From contig CALDWC010000092.1 in the NCBI GenBank assembly GCA_937923945.1, positions 1-9,649 on the forward strand: a stretch of DNA of 9,649 nt. Direction: 5' to 3'. Made by a program: the position numbers and the translations under genes. Shown here piece by piece: positions 1-5,799 of the stretch (the first letter of the stretch is position 1; every line of letters begins with the position of its first letter). The stretch comes from an uncultured Treponema sp. (GTDB lineage Bacteria; Spirochaetota; Spirochaetia; Treponematales; Treponemataceae). Under the pieces are notes generated by a model that saw only the letters and a program-made list of their open reading frames with translations, did not search any database and had not been told where the DNA came from.

Positions 1-34
1 AGGCTTGTTAAATGATGCTATTTTATTACGCCGC

Positions 35-62
35 TTTACAAAAAAATTATTTTAAGTAAAAT
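35..62 (+). promoter_or_regulatory. Candidate promoter for the radical SAM gene
   Basis: TTTACA at 35-40 and TAAAAT at 57-62 are separated by 16 nt and resemble a sigma-70 promoter. Transcription would begin near 69-70, only a few bases before the ATG at 74, which fits the absence of a Shine-Dalgarno sequence there. The whole region is A/T-rich, so chance matches are likely. Confidence 0.35.
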
Positions 63-73
63 GCTTTTAGCTT

Positions 74-946
74 ATGGAATACGAAGGAATGATGTGGCGA
101 CCGCCCAGTGAAGCGGAAAGTTTTATTTTGCAAGTAACGGTTGGCTGTGCGAACAATACGTGTACTTTTTGTACGATGTATCACGATGTGAATTTTAGGG
201 TGCGTTCACCGGAAGAAATTTTTGCGGACATTGACGAAGTTGCTAACTCGTCGTATGGAAGTTACTACGGGCGGGTTTTTTTAGCAAGCGGCGATGCACT
301 GGTTATGCCGACTGAACAACTTTTAGCGGTTTTGCATAAAATATATGTGCGGTTTCCCAATGTTTCCCGCGTGAGTGCTTATGCAACGGCAAAAGATATT
401 GTGCGTAAAACTCCTGAAGAACTTTCCGCACTTCGGGAAGCGGGCTTAAAAATGGTTTATATGGGAGTCGAAAGCGGAAGCGATACTATTTTGCGTTATA
501 TAAATAAGAGAGTTACGGCTCAAGATATTATCGAAGCGAGTGCAAAACTCAAACAAAGCGGTATAAAAAATTCCGTAACATTAATTTCCGGATTGGGCGG
601 AAAAGCGCGTTGGGAAGAACATGCGCTCAGCTCGGCTCGTATTATTTCCGTTATAAAACCGGAGTTTTGTTCGTTTTTAGCTTTACAGATATTTCCGGAA
701 ACACCGCTTTATGATGAAATAAAAAACGGAAGCTTTCAGCCTATTTCCGATGAAGAAATCATTGACGAAATGCTCTTGTTTTTAGAAAACGTAGATTCTG
801 ACGGTACTGTTTTTCGTTCAAATCATGTGTCCAACATAGTTCCACTGCGTGGTACCTTTAACCGTGACATTCCAGTTTTATGTAAAGCGCTCAAAACGGC
901 AAAAGCAAAAAAAGACTATGGTGCGTTTTCAGAGCCGGTTTTATAA
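74..946 (+). CDS. Radical SAM protein of unknown substrate
   Basis: A 290-residue cytoplasmic enzyme expected to bind a 4Fe-4S cluster and cleave S-adenosylmethionine to form a radical; the substrate cannot be told from sequence. The cluster cysteines are C25, C30 and C33 in GCANNTCTFC, followed by MY, so the spacing is CX4CX2C rather than the classical CX3CX2C. Further on, MVYMGVESGSD (about residues 131-141) and the following GIKNSVTLISGLGGK (about 166-180) are typical strands of the radical SAM barrel. The start MEYEGMMWRPPSEAESF is placed at 74 because family members as I remember them begin with a similar xYEGxxxRPPSEA block. An alternative ATG at 89 lies directly against AAGGA and would remove part of that block. 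There is no clear SD at 74, and the first 73 nt of the window hold no gene. The gene appears to stand alone and no strong terminator follows it. Confidence 0.85.
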   Translation: MEYEGMMWRPPSEAESFILQVTVGCANNTCTFCTMYHDVNFRVRSPEEIFADIDEVANSSYGSYYGRVFLASGDALVMPTEQLLAVLHKIYVRFPNVSRVSAYATAKDIVRKTPEELSALREAGLKMVYMGVESGSDTILRYINKRVTAQDIIEASAKLKQSGIKNSVTLISGLGGKARWEEHALSSARIISVIKPEFCSFLALQIFPETPLYDEIKNGSFQPISDEEIIDEMLLFLENVDSDGTVFRSNHVSNIVPLRGTFNRDIPVLCKALKTAKAKKDYGAFSEPVL

Positions 947-1053
947 ATGCCTATTATTGTAATATCTTGCGAAAAATTTATCATGTTCTTGTATAAATAT
1001 CGAACGCAAAATTTTTATTGCTATTGCGCGAGCTTGCATACTCAATATCTTTC

Positions 1054-1057
1054 TTTA
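1054..1057. repeat. Target-site duplication (left) of element copy 1
   Basis: TTTA lies immediately before the GGAGGC end of element copy 1 and is repeated at 1226-1229 immediately after its other end (GTTTCC). It can be read as 5 bp (TTTAG) because the element begins with G here and G also follows the right copy. A 4-bp A/T duplication is also seen at copy 2. Confidence 0.65.
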
Positions 1058-1060
1058 GGA

Positions 1061-1096
1061 GGCACTGATTAATTCAATCGAGAATTAATCAGTGCC
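1061..1096. repeat. Perfect 15-bp hairpin at one end of element copy 1
   Basis: Arm GGCACTGATTAATTC at 1061-1075 is exactly complementary to 1082-1096, with loop AATCGA. The same hairpin with identical arms and the complementary loop occurs at 6296-6331. No run of T follows on either side, so it is not a typical Rho-independent terminator. Confidence 0.9.
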
Positions 1097-1166
1097 TACC
1101 TTTAAAATCGTTGTTTCGTAAATGTTCAAAATACTATTTGCTGAACATTGAGAAACAATAAAGGAG

Positions 1167-1187
1167 ATACTTTGCTTTGCAAAGTAT
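1167..1187. repeat. Small hairpin unique to element copy 1
   Basis: ATACTTTGC at 1167-1175 pairs perfectly with 1179-1187 across a TTT loop. It sits where copies 2 and 3 have the second arm of their GGAAACGCTG terminal stem, so copy 1 represents a variant or rearranged form of the element. Confidence 0.75.
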
Positions 1188-1225
1188 GCTGATTAAACGG
1201 CGTCAAGCCTTTAATCAGCGTTTCC

Positions 1226-1229
1226 TTTA
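1226..1229. repeat. Target-site duplication (right) of element copy 1
   Basis: This TTTA matches 1054-1057 exactly, directly abutting the opposite end of the element. Four matching bases in A/T-rich DNA could be chance, but copy 2 shows the same length of duplication. Confidence 0.6.
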
Positions 1230-1230
1230 G

Positions 1231-1292
1231 AATTGCACAATTGAGAAAATACCGATTTCCGAAAATTGTTAGATTCTGCCGTTCGTGCAATT
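1231..1292. repeat. Inverted repeat, 8-bp arms with a long loop
   Basis: AATTGCAC at 1231-1238 is the exact reverse complement of 1285-1292. A nested CAATT (1238-1242) / AATTG (1264-1268) pair lies inside. It abuts the element copy but has no counterpart next to copies 2 or 3. It may be a separate structure in the region upstream of lplA, or chance. Confidence 0.4.
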
Positions 1293-1342
1293 GATGTTTT
1301 TGTAAGTACCCATGCGTTACACAATCCTATGTAAAAATTCTA

Positions 1343-1370
1343 TTGATCTTTTTGTGTATACCGATACAAT
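1343..1370 (+). promoter_or_regulatory. Candidate lplA promoter
   Basis: TTGATC at 1343-1348 and TACAAT at 1365-1370 are spaced by 16 nt. Transcription would start near 1377 and give a leader of about 50 nt before the lplA ATG. The -10 hexamer is identical to that of the yajC promoter at 5823-5828. Confidence 0.55.
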
Positions 1371-1411
1371 AAAATGGAAGCATATAGTGCGAAATGTACG
1401 AATACATTTTT

Positions 1412-1416
1412 AAGGA
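1412..1416 (+). promoter_or_regulatory. lplA ribosome binding site
   Basis: AAGGA lies 9 nt before the ATG at 1426 and supports that start. No other ATG with a nearby purine-rich site competes. Confidence 0.65.
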
Positions 1417-1425
1417 AACAGGTGT

Positions 1426-2424
1426 ATGAAATTTGTCGAATCTTATTCAAATGATCCGGAATACAATTTAGCGTTTGAAGAATATTGTTTTAAAAATTTA
1501 CCGGTGGAACATGAAACGTATCTTTTTTTGTGGATAAATGCACCGGCGATTATTATCGGAAAAAATCAAAATGCGTATGCGGAAATCAACAGCGATTACG
1601 TCAATGAAAAAGGAATACGCGTGGTGCGGCGGATTACCGGCGGTGGCGCCGTTTACCACGATTTGGGAAATTTAAACTTTTCCATCATTGAAAAATGTAG
1701 CGACAATAAAAAAATTGATTTTAAAAAGTATTATACGGCGATTATTACGGCGTTGCGTGAATTGGATTTAAATGCGGAGCTTTCGGGACGCAATGATGTG
1801 ACGATTGACGGTAAAAAATGTATCGGAGCATCGCAGGCAATTTGGGAACATCGGACGTTGAGTAACGGCTGTATTTTATTCGATGTAAAGTTGAACGAGC
1901 TTTCAAAAGCATTAACGGTGCGTCCCGAAAAATTAAAAGCGAAGGGCGTAAAAAGTGTTTCAGCCCGCGTTGAAAATATCCGACCGCAGCTAAAAAACGA
2001 TATGGATATCGAAGCTTTTAAGGCGCATCTTTTGCAATCGCTTTTTGCCCAACGCGGCGAAGCGCCTATTGAATACGTTTTGAGTGAAACGGAACATGCC
2101 GGCGTACAAGAAATTTATCGGAATCGATTTTCGCAAAAGTCATGGAACTACGGAAAAAAACTGAAAGCGGATTTTCATCGCTATCGATATTTTCCGAGCG
2201 GCGCCGTTGAACTTTTTTTCGATGTCGTTGAAGAAAAACTGAAAGGGCTTACGATTCTCGGCGACTTTTTTTCAACGGCGGATGTGTCGGAACTGGAACG
2301 CATTCTTGAAGGTTGTTCGTACACTGAAGAAGCGTTGCGGACGGCACTCGCTGAAACGGATTTGCAGCCTTTTTTCGGCGGAATTTCACGTGATGATTTC
2401 ATCGCGCTTTTTTTCCTTCCTTAG
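1426..2424 (+). CDS. lplA: Lipoate-protein ligase A
   Basis: A cytoplasmic enzyme that activates free lipoate (usually with ATP) and attaches it to a lysine of lipoyl domains in 2-oxoacid dehydrogenase or glycine cleavage complexes. The 332-residue length matches the two-domain LplA of other bacteria (about 330-340). The large domain shows GKNQN (45-49), the family hallmark RRITGGGAVYHDLGNLNFS (68-86) that forms the lipoyl-AMP pocket, and GRNDVTIDGKKCIGASQ (121-137), in which K131 corresponds to the catalytically important lysine of E. coli LplA. The remainder from about 190 onward, containing the FHRYRYFPSGAVELFFDV segment, fits the small C-terminal domain, so the protein should carry out both activation and transfer. 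Its stop codon overlaps that of convergent cdd by 4 bp. No lipoylated-enzyme gene lies nearby, so it seems to be transcribed alone. Confidence 0.93.
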   Translation: MKFVESYSNDPEYNLAFEEYCFKNLPVEHETYLFLWINAPAIIIGKNQNAYAEINSDYVNEKGIRVVRRITGGGAVYHDLGNLNFSIIEKCSDNKKIDFKKYYTAIITALRELDLNAELSGRNDVTIDGKKCIGASQAIWEHRTLSNGCILFDVKLNELSKALTVRPEKLKAKGVKSVSARVENIRPQLKNDMDIEAFKAHLLQSLFAQRGEAPIEYVLSETEHAGVQEIYRNRFSQKSWNYGKKLKADFHRYRYFPSGAVELFFDVVEEKLKGLTILGDFFSTADVSELERILEGCSYTEEALRTALAETDLQPFFGGISRDDFIALFFLP

Positions 2425-2831
2425 TGTTTTGCAAGTTCGTGGAGCGAGTCAAACGGGTAGAGTTCTTTCACTGTAGTTAGTACCGCTGTTTCTAAACTGT
2501 TGCCAAAAAGTATCGGACTGTCTTCCGGCATGAACTCGGATATGACTTGCCGGCACGCTCCGCAAGGAGCGACGGGGTAGTCTGCATCAGGTGTTGCGAG
2601 TACCAGCGCGATCGGTTTTTGCCTTTCCGAAATTGCTTTTAAGATTGCAGTTCGCTCGGCACAGACGGTTAATCCGTATGAGCGGTTTTCGATATTACAT
2701 CCGGTGATAATACTCCCGTCTTCCGTGAGAACTGCCGCCCCAACCGCAAAGCGCGAATACGGTGCATACGCGTTTTTACTCGCTGCCAATGCAGCGGAAA
2801 ATAATTTTTGCTGAGTTGTTGAATATTTCAT
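2421..2831 (-). CDS. cdd: Cytidine deaminase
   Basis: A cytoplasmic pyrimidine-salvage enzyme that hydrolyses cytidine or deoxycytidine to uridine or deoxyuridine and ammonia. The 136-residue length fits the short homotetrameric class. The substrate-binding motif GCNIEN is at 44-49. The zinc site is formed by C57 in TVCAER, with E59 as the proton-shuttling glutamate, together with C90 and C93 in APCGACRQ. The N-terminal AYAPYSRFAVGAAVLTEDG (21-39) is also typical. The start at 2831 gives the expected N-terminus but has no SD before it. The TATTAT box at 2843-2838 would place the transcript start almost on the ATG, so the mRNA may be leaderless. The gene ends nose-to-nose with lplA and is divergent from the gene at 2855. 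Confidence 0.95.
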   Translation of the reverse strand: MKYSTTQQKLFSAALAASKNAYAPYSRFAVGAAVLTEDGSIITGCNIENRSYGLTVCAERTAILKAISERQKPIALVLATPDADYPVAPCGACRQVISEFMPEDSPILFGNSLETAVLTTVKELYPFDSLHELAKH

Positions 2832-2836
2832 AGCTT

Positions 2837-2843
2837 TATAATA
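2837..2843. promoter_or_regulatory. Symmetric -10 box shared by divergent cdd and 2855 gene
   Basis: On the plus strand 2837-2842 reads TATAAT, a perfect -10 hexamer; on the minus strand 2843-2838 reads TATTAT. The whole gap between the two ATGs is 23 bp, so the two promoters must overlap each other and the starts of both genes. The best plus-strand -35 is TTGTTG at 2816-2821 with a short 15-nt spacer; the minus-strand -35 is weak (TTTATT at 2866-2861). Neither gene has an SD, and both predicted transcript starts lie within about 6 nt of an ATG. Confidence 0.5.
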
Positions 2844-2854
2844 CCATATCGCCT

Positions 2855-3949
2855 ATGAAAAATAAAGTTATCGCTGCATCGATTATTGCTTTTGTCGGCT
2901 TGGTGTTGTTTATTTTATTTGCAGCCGAACCGGTACACAAGCAAGGTTTTTTTGAACCGGTGTCGGTTACCGACATCGGCGCGGTGGAAAATAAAGCGTC
3001 GGCAAAAGCGGAAGTACGCTATCCGTTTGTTTCGCATACATTTTTCGGTTTTTTCAACGAAAGCGGGCAGATCGTTTTTTCAAAAGAACAGCCGCCGTAT
3101 TTTTCCGTTTCCGATTCACTTTGGACAGCGTACGATTTTATTGATGCTGCTGAAAGCACAGCACCGGAGTTAGCCGAACCGGCACAGGCAAAAATAATCG
3201 CTTCGGACGGAACGGAGCTTTGTTCCGTCGCTGCAAACGGATTTATTCATGTACGTAATGATCGCATTTTTGTGTTTTTGCCTTCGGGAAATTCCTTGTG
3301 TGAGTATGATAAAACGGGAAAACTTTTGTGGATGTATTCGATGTCGGGAATTATTACTGCGTTCGACTGTACTTCGGAGCTTTTGGTGTTGGGATCATCG
3401 GACGGTTCGGTTGCCTGCTTGGATAAAAACGGCGAAGAAAAATTCAGCTTTTACCCCGGCGGCAGTACCGTACAGATTATTTACGGACTCGCCGTTTCCG
3501 AGAACGGAAAGTATATCGGATGTGTATGCGGGTTGGAGCAGCAGCGATTTATGCTGATTGAAATCAACGATTATCACAAAACCGTATTTCACACGTTTTT
3601 AAAAAACAGCACCCGCTTGCAAGTTACTATGCTTTTTGATAAACAATCGCGGTACTTATTTTCGGAAACGGCTGAAGGGTTAGTTATTCTTGATTGTGCG
3701 AATTTTCGCTTTACCCAAACAAAGGTGCGAGGACATTTACGCAGCTATGCCGTTGAAACAAACGACAGAACTTTTGCGCTTTTAACGCAAGAAGAGCGAA
3801 AAGGATACATCACCGCATTTGATGCGCGTTGCCGTCAAGTCGGTCAAACCGATTTTGACTGCTCGAGCGCGTCGATGATACAAACGAAAAATAATTTTTA
3901 TTTGATTGCCGATGATAAACTTTTAACTTTTCAATTAAAAAAACAATAA
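2855..3949 (+). CDS. Membrane-anchored beta-propeller-like protein
   Basis: A 364-residue protein I cannot assign to a named family. Residues 5-23 form one hydrophobic segment with a lysine-containing N-terminus and no lipobox cysteine, so it is probably a signal anchor with the rest in the periplasm. Residues from about 115 to 362 contain repeated short strands ending in aspartate- or asparagine-glycine turns: ASDGTELCS, YDKTGKLLW, SSDGSVACLDKNGEEKFSF, AVSENGKYIGCV and AFDARCRQVG. This pattern is usual for PQQ-like or WD40-like propellers, which mainly serve as binding platforms. The repeats are too divergent for a reliable blade count. No active-site motif is visible. The next gene starts 10 nt downstream, so the two probably form one operon of envelope proteins. 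The start at 2855 lacks an SD. Confidence 0.7.
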   Translation: MKNKVIAASIIAFVGLVLFILFAAEPVHKQGFFEPVSVTDIGAVENKASAKAEVRYPFVSHTFFGFFNESGQIVFSKEQPPYFSVSDSLWTAYDFIDAAESTAPELAEPAQAKIIASDGTELCSVAANGFIHVRNDRIFVFLPSGNSLCEYDKTGKLLWMYSMSGIITAFDCTSELLVLGSSDGSVACLDKNGEEKFSFYPGGSTVQIIYGLAVSENGKYIGCVCGLEQQRFMLIEINDYHKTVFHTFLKNSTRLQVTMLFDKQSRYLFSETAEGLVILDCANFRFTQTKVRGHLRSYAVETNDRTFALLTQEERKGYITAFDARCRQVGQTDFDCSSASMIQTKNNFYLIADDKLLTFQLKKQ

Positions 3950-3959
3950 TGGGAATATA

Positions 3960-4847
3960 ATGATGAAACGATTTTTCTTTTTTACTATTTTAGTTTTTTC
4001 TTGTATGTGCATTTGTGCGGCATTTGATTTTCCGTGCGATGTGCAGGAACCGCGAATTTTTTTCGGACAAAAAGTTTTTAAAAATAGAAGCGGCTTTGAC
4101 GGTGCCTTTGAAAACGGCATCACGTTCGGAAACGTGAATATTGTAAAAGCGAGCGATGCCGGTGAAAAAATTTTAGCGATTGAAAAATCAAACGGAGTGC
4201 GCAGTTTTCCCTGCGCATTGGGCAATGCAATTATTTTGCTGCATGAAAACGGATTTCAAACCGTATACGGAAATTTAGCGTCGGTGCAAGTGTTTGAAAC
4301 GAAAACCTCATTTTTAAAAGATGATACACTCGGTCAAACGGCGATGAACGCGGCTCAGCACTCGAAGCCGCTCATTTTTAAGGTGATTGATGTAAACGCA
4401 AAAAGTAAAAACTTTGTCAATCCTATTTTACTGTTACCGGAAATTGCCGATACGAAAAAATGCGAAATTAAAACGGTCTTTTTGCAGAGCGCTGACGGAA
4501 AAATTTTTCCGCTCACTGCACGTAGTAGCATTCCGCGCGGTTCATATACATTGTTTATCGAATGTTTCGATTTGATTTCGAATTCACCGAATCGCTTGGT
4601 GCCGTTTGAAATCAATGCAAACCTCAATGGGACAAATGTTTCAAACATTACGTTACAAACGCTCTATACACAAAACGGTACTATGTATGTGCAAGAAAAA
4701 TTTTCGCTTGCAAAAATGTATCAAAAGGCAAATGCGTATTATCTTTGTGATGTTGAGCTTTCTTACGGGAGTGCGCAACTGATACTTCATGTGCGTGATT
4801 ACAGTAAAAATAGTACCGAGGCGCGATTTGAGCTTTCAGTTTGGTAG
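3960..4847 (+). CDS. Exported protein with degenerate M23/LytM-like domain
   Basis: A 295-residue secreted protein. Residues 1-21 are a signal peptide; VFSC at 12-15 could be a lipobox, or signal peptidase I could cut near A21, so lipidation is undecided. Residues about 24-162 follow the M23 peptidase (LytM) order: ENGITFGN (51-58) where active enzymes have HxGxD, GNAIILLHENGFQTVYGNL (88-106) where they have the strand ending in YxHL, and KPLIFKV then FVNPILLLP (136-142, 152-160) where they have HLHFEV and NPxxxLP. The zinc-binding and catalytic positions are all replaced, so it is probably not a hydrolase but a peptidoglycan-binding or regulatory protein. Residues 165-295 are a second beta-rich domain I do not recognise. 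The adjacent ATG at 3963 is an equally possible start. It lies 10 nt after the propeller gene and ends before the terminator at 4879. Confidence 0.72.
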   Translation: MMKRFFFFTILVFSCMCICAAFDFPCDVQEPRIFFGQKVFKNRSGFDGAFENGITFGNVNIVKASDAGEKILAIEKSNGVRSFPCALGNAIILLHENGFQTVYGNLASVQVFETKTSFLKDDTLGQTAMNAAQHSKPLIFKVIDVNAKSKNFVNPILLLPEIADTKKCEIKTVFLQSADGKIFPLTARSSIPRGSYTLFIECFDLISNSPNRLVPFEINANLNGTNVSNITLQTLYTQNGTMYVQEKFSLAKMYQKANAYYLCDVELSYGSAQLILHVRDYSKNSTEARFELSVW

Positions 4848-4878
4848 AGACGTGGTATTGCTAAAATTTCTGCAGTAA

Positions 4879-4916
4879 AAAAAACTCGACGGCGATGCAG
4901 CTCGGTCGAGTTTTTT
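4879..4916. terminator. Bidirectional Rho-independent terminator
   Basis: CTCGAC at 4885-4890 pairs with GTCGAG at 4905-4910, and the flanking A6 (4879-4884) and T6 (4911-4916) extend the stem. Read rightward, the T-run ends the transcript of the 3960 gene; read leftward, the A-run becomes the U-tract ending yebC. The two genes converge on it, with 31 nt before it on one side and 19 nt on the other. Confidence 0.88.
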
Positions 4917-4935
4917 ATTTTGTTGTTTTCAGTTC

Positions 4936-5676
4936 TTATTCATCCAGTTCCAAGCCATCGGGAATATCCATATTGGTGTAGACATTTTGAACGTCATCAT
5001 CTTCTTCAAGGCGGTCAATCATTTTAAGCACTTTTTTTGCTTCTTCCGCACCGAGAGTAACATAGTTGTCGGGAACCATAGACACTTCCGCAGAAATTGA
5101 AGCAAAGCCTTTTCCTTGCAATGCTTCCAAAACATTTTCAAACTCGTTCGGATCGGTGGTTACCGTGATAATTCCGTCATCCGATTCAATGTCTTCAGCG
5201 CCGACTTCCAATGCGCTTTCCATGAGTTCATCTTCGGAAACCGCTTCACTGTCATATTCGATTACCCCTTTGCGGTTAAACATATAGGCGACGGAACCGG
5301 TCGCACCCAAGTTTCCGCCCGATTTAGTAAAATGGTTCCGCACCGCTGCGGCGGAACGGTTTTTATTATCGGTTAACACTTCAACTAACACGGCAACACC
5401 GCCCGGTCCGTATCCTTCATAAAGTAATTCTTCATAGACCGCGCCGCCGAGTTCACCGGTACCTTTTTTAATTGCACGTTCGATATTATCGTTTGGCATA
5501 TTCGCGGCGCGTGCTTTTAAGATTGCCGTTCGCAAACGCGGATTTGAAGCGGGATCACCGCCGTTTTTTGCCGCAATAGAGATTTCTTTAACAAATTTGG
5601 TGAAAAGCTGTCCGCGTTTTGCGTCCGCGGCGCCTTTCGCATGTTTAATCGTTGCCCATTTACTATGTCCTGACAT
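4936..5676 (-). CDS. yebC: YebC/TACO1 family translation factor
   Basis: A 246-residue cytoplasmic protein of the usual YebC length. The family was long annotated as a transcriptional regulator, but more recent work assigns some members a ribosome-associated role in relieving stalls at proline-rich stretches; which applies here cannot be decided from sequence. The N-terminus MSGHSKWATIKHAKGAADAKRGQLFTK is the family hallmark, followed by AANMPNDNIERAIKKGTGE, YEGYGPGGVAVLVEVLTDNKNR and an acidic C-terminal region. The start is fixed at 5676 by this hallmark and by AAGGAG at 5687-5682, 5 nt upstream. The reading frame stays open another 122 codons upstream, but that part crosses the promoters and the antisense of yajC and is not coding. 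It is convergent with the 3960 gene and divergent from yajC. Confidence 0.95.
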   Translation of the reverse strand: MSGHSKWATIKHAKGAADAKRGQLFTKFVKEISIAAKNGGDPASNPRLRTAILKARAANMPNDNIERAIKKGTGELGGAVYEELLYEGYGPGGVAVLVEVLTDNKNRSAAAVRNHFTKSGGNLGATGSVAYMFNRKGVIEYDSEAVSEDELMESALEVGAEDIESDDGIITVTTDPNEFENVLEALQGKGFASISAEVSMVPDNYVTLGAEEAKKVLKMIDRLEEDDDVQNVYTNMDIPDGLELDE

Positions 5677-5710
5677 ATAAGCTCCTTCGCAATCAAAATT
5701 CAGAAAACTT

Positions 5711-5739
5711 ATTTTATAAAAAAAACAGAACAATGTCAA
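5711..5739 (-). promoter_or_regulatory. yebC promoter
   Basis: On the minus strand a consensus TTGACA (5739-5734) is followed after 17 nt by TAAAAT (5716-5711). Transcription should begin near 5704, giving a leader of about 28 nt that includes the AAGGAG site at 5687-5682. Confidence 0.75.
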
Positions 5740-5741
5740 GG

Positions 5742-5781
5742 GGGGCATAAATGTTGTGTCAAGACACAATAGAAATGTCCC
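5742..5781. promoter_or_regulatory. Operator-like palindrome between yebC and yajC promoters
   Basis: TTGTGTC at 5754-5760 is exactly complementary to GACACAA at 5763-5769 with 2 nt between. Outer arms GGGGCA (5742-5747) and TGTCCC (5776-5781) extend the symmetry, with one G-T mismatch. The site starts next to the yebC -35 and ends 18 nt before the yajC -35, a position suited to a regulator acting on both. The binding protein is unknown, and a leftover end of an insertion sequence is an alternative reading. Confidence 0.45.
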
Positions 5782-5799
5782 ATTTTTAAAAATACGGTA

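Larger units (their letters stand above)
1058..1225 (-). mobile_element. MITE-like palindromic element, copy 1 (inverted, 168 nt)
   Basis: Read on the minus strand, this copy begins GGAAACGCTGATTAAA and ends with the complement of GGAGGCACTGATTAAT; these imperfect terminal inverted repeats match at 12 of 16 positions. It contains three hairpins shared with copy 2. Arm 1061-1075 pairs perfectly with 1082-1096 around a 6-nt loop. Arm 1111-1128 pairs with 1142-1158 with a small internal mismatch. Arm 1188-1197 pairs with 1210-1219, with an inner GGC/GCC pair. A fourth small hairpin at 1167-1187 is absent from copy 2 and replaces one arm of its terminal stem. No transposase gene is present, so any movement would depend on an enzyme encoded elsewhere. 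TTTA flanks both sides. I do not recognise the family; a structured repeat of another kind, such as a REP-like element, is the main alternative. Confidence 0.75.
947..1425. other. Long intergenic region between radical SAM gene and lplA
   Basis: This 479-nt stretch has no credible coding sequence on either strand. From 947 to 1053 it is A/T-rich with no clear terminator for the upstream gene. From 1054 to 1229 it carries an inverted copy of the MITE-like element with its flanking duplications. From 1231 to 1292 there is an 8-bp inverted repeat with a long loop. From 1343 on it holds the lplA promoter, leader and ribosome binding site. Confidence 0.8.

Noticed and set aside
1061..1096. 15-bp hairpin as a Rho-independent terminator of the radical SAM gene
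   Set aside because: No T-run follows on either strand, and the same hairpin occurs in a mobile element inside the secDF operon, where termination would be harmful.
1054..1229. CRISPR array
   Set aside because: The repeats are dispersed, palindromic and not spaced at regular short intervals, and no cas genes are present.
3249..3557. Open frame in another phase within the propeller-like gene
   Set aside because: It has no ribosome binding site and a cysteine-rich, motif-free translation, while the main frame has a signal anchor and repeat pattern.
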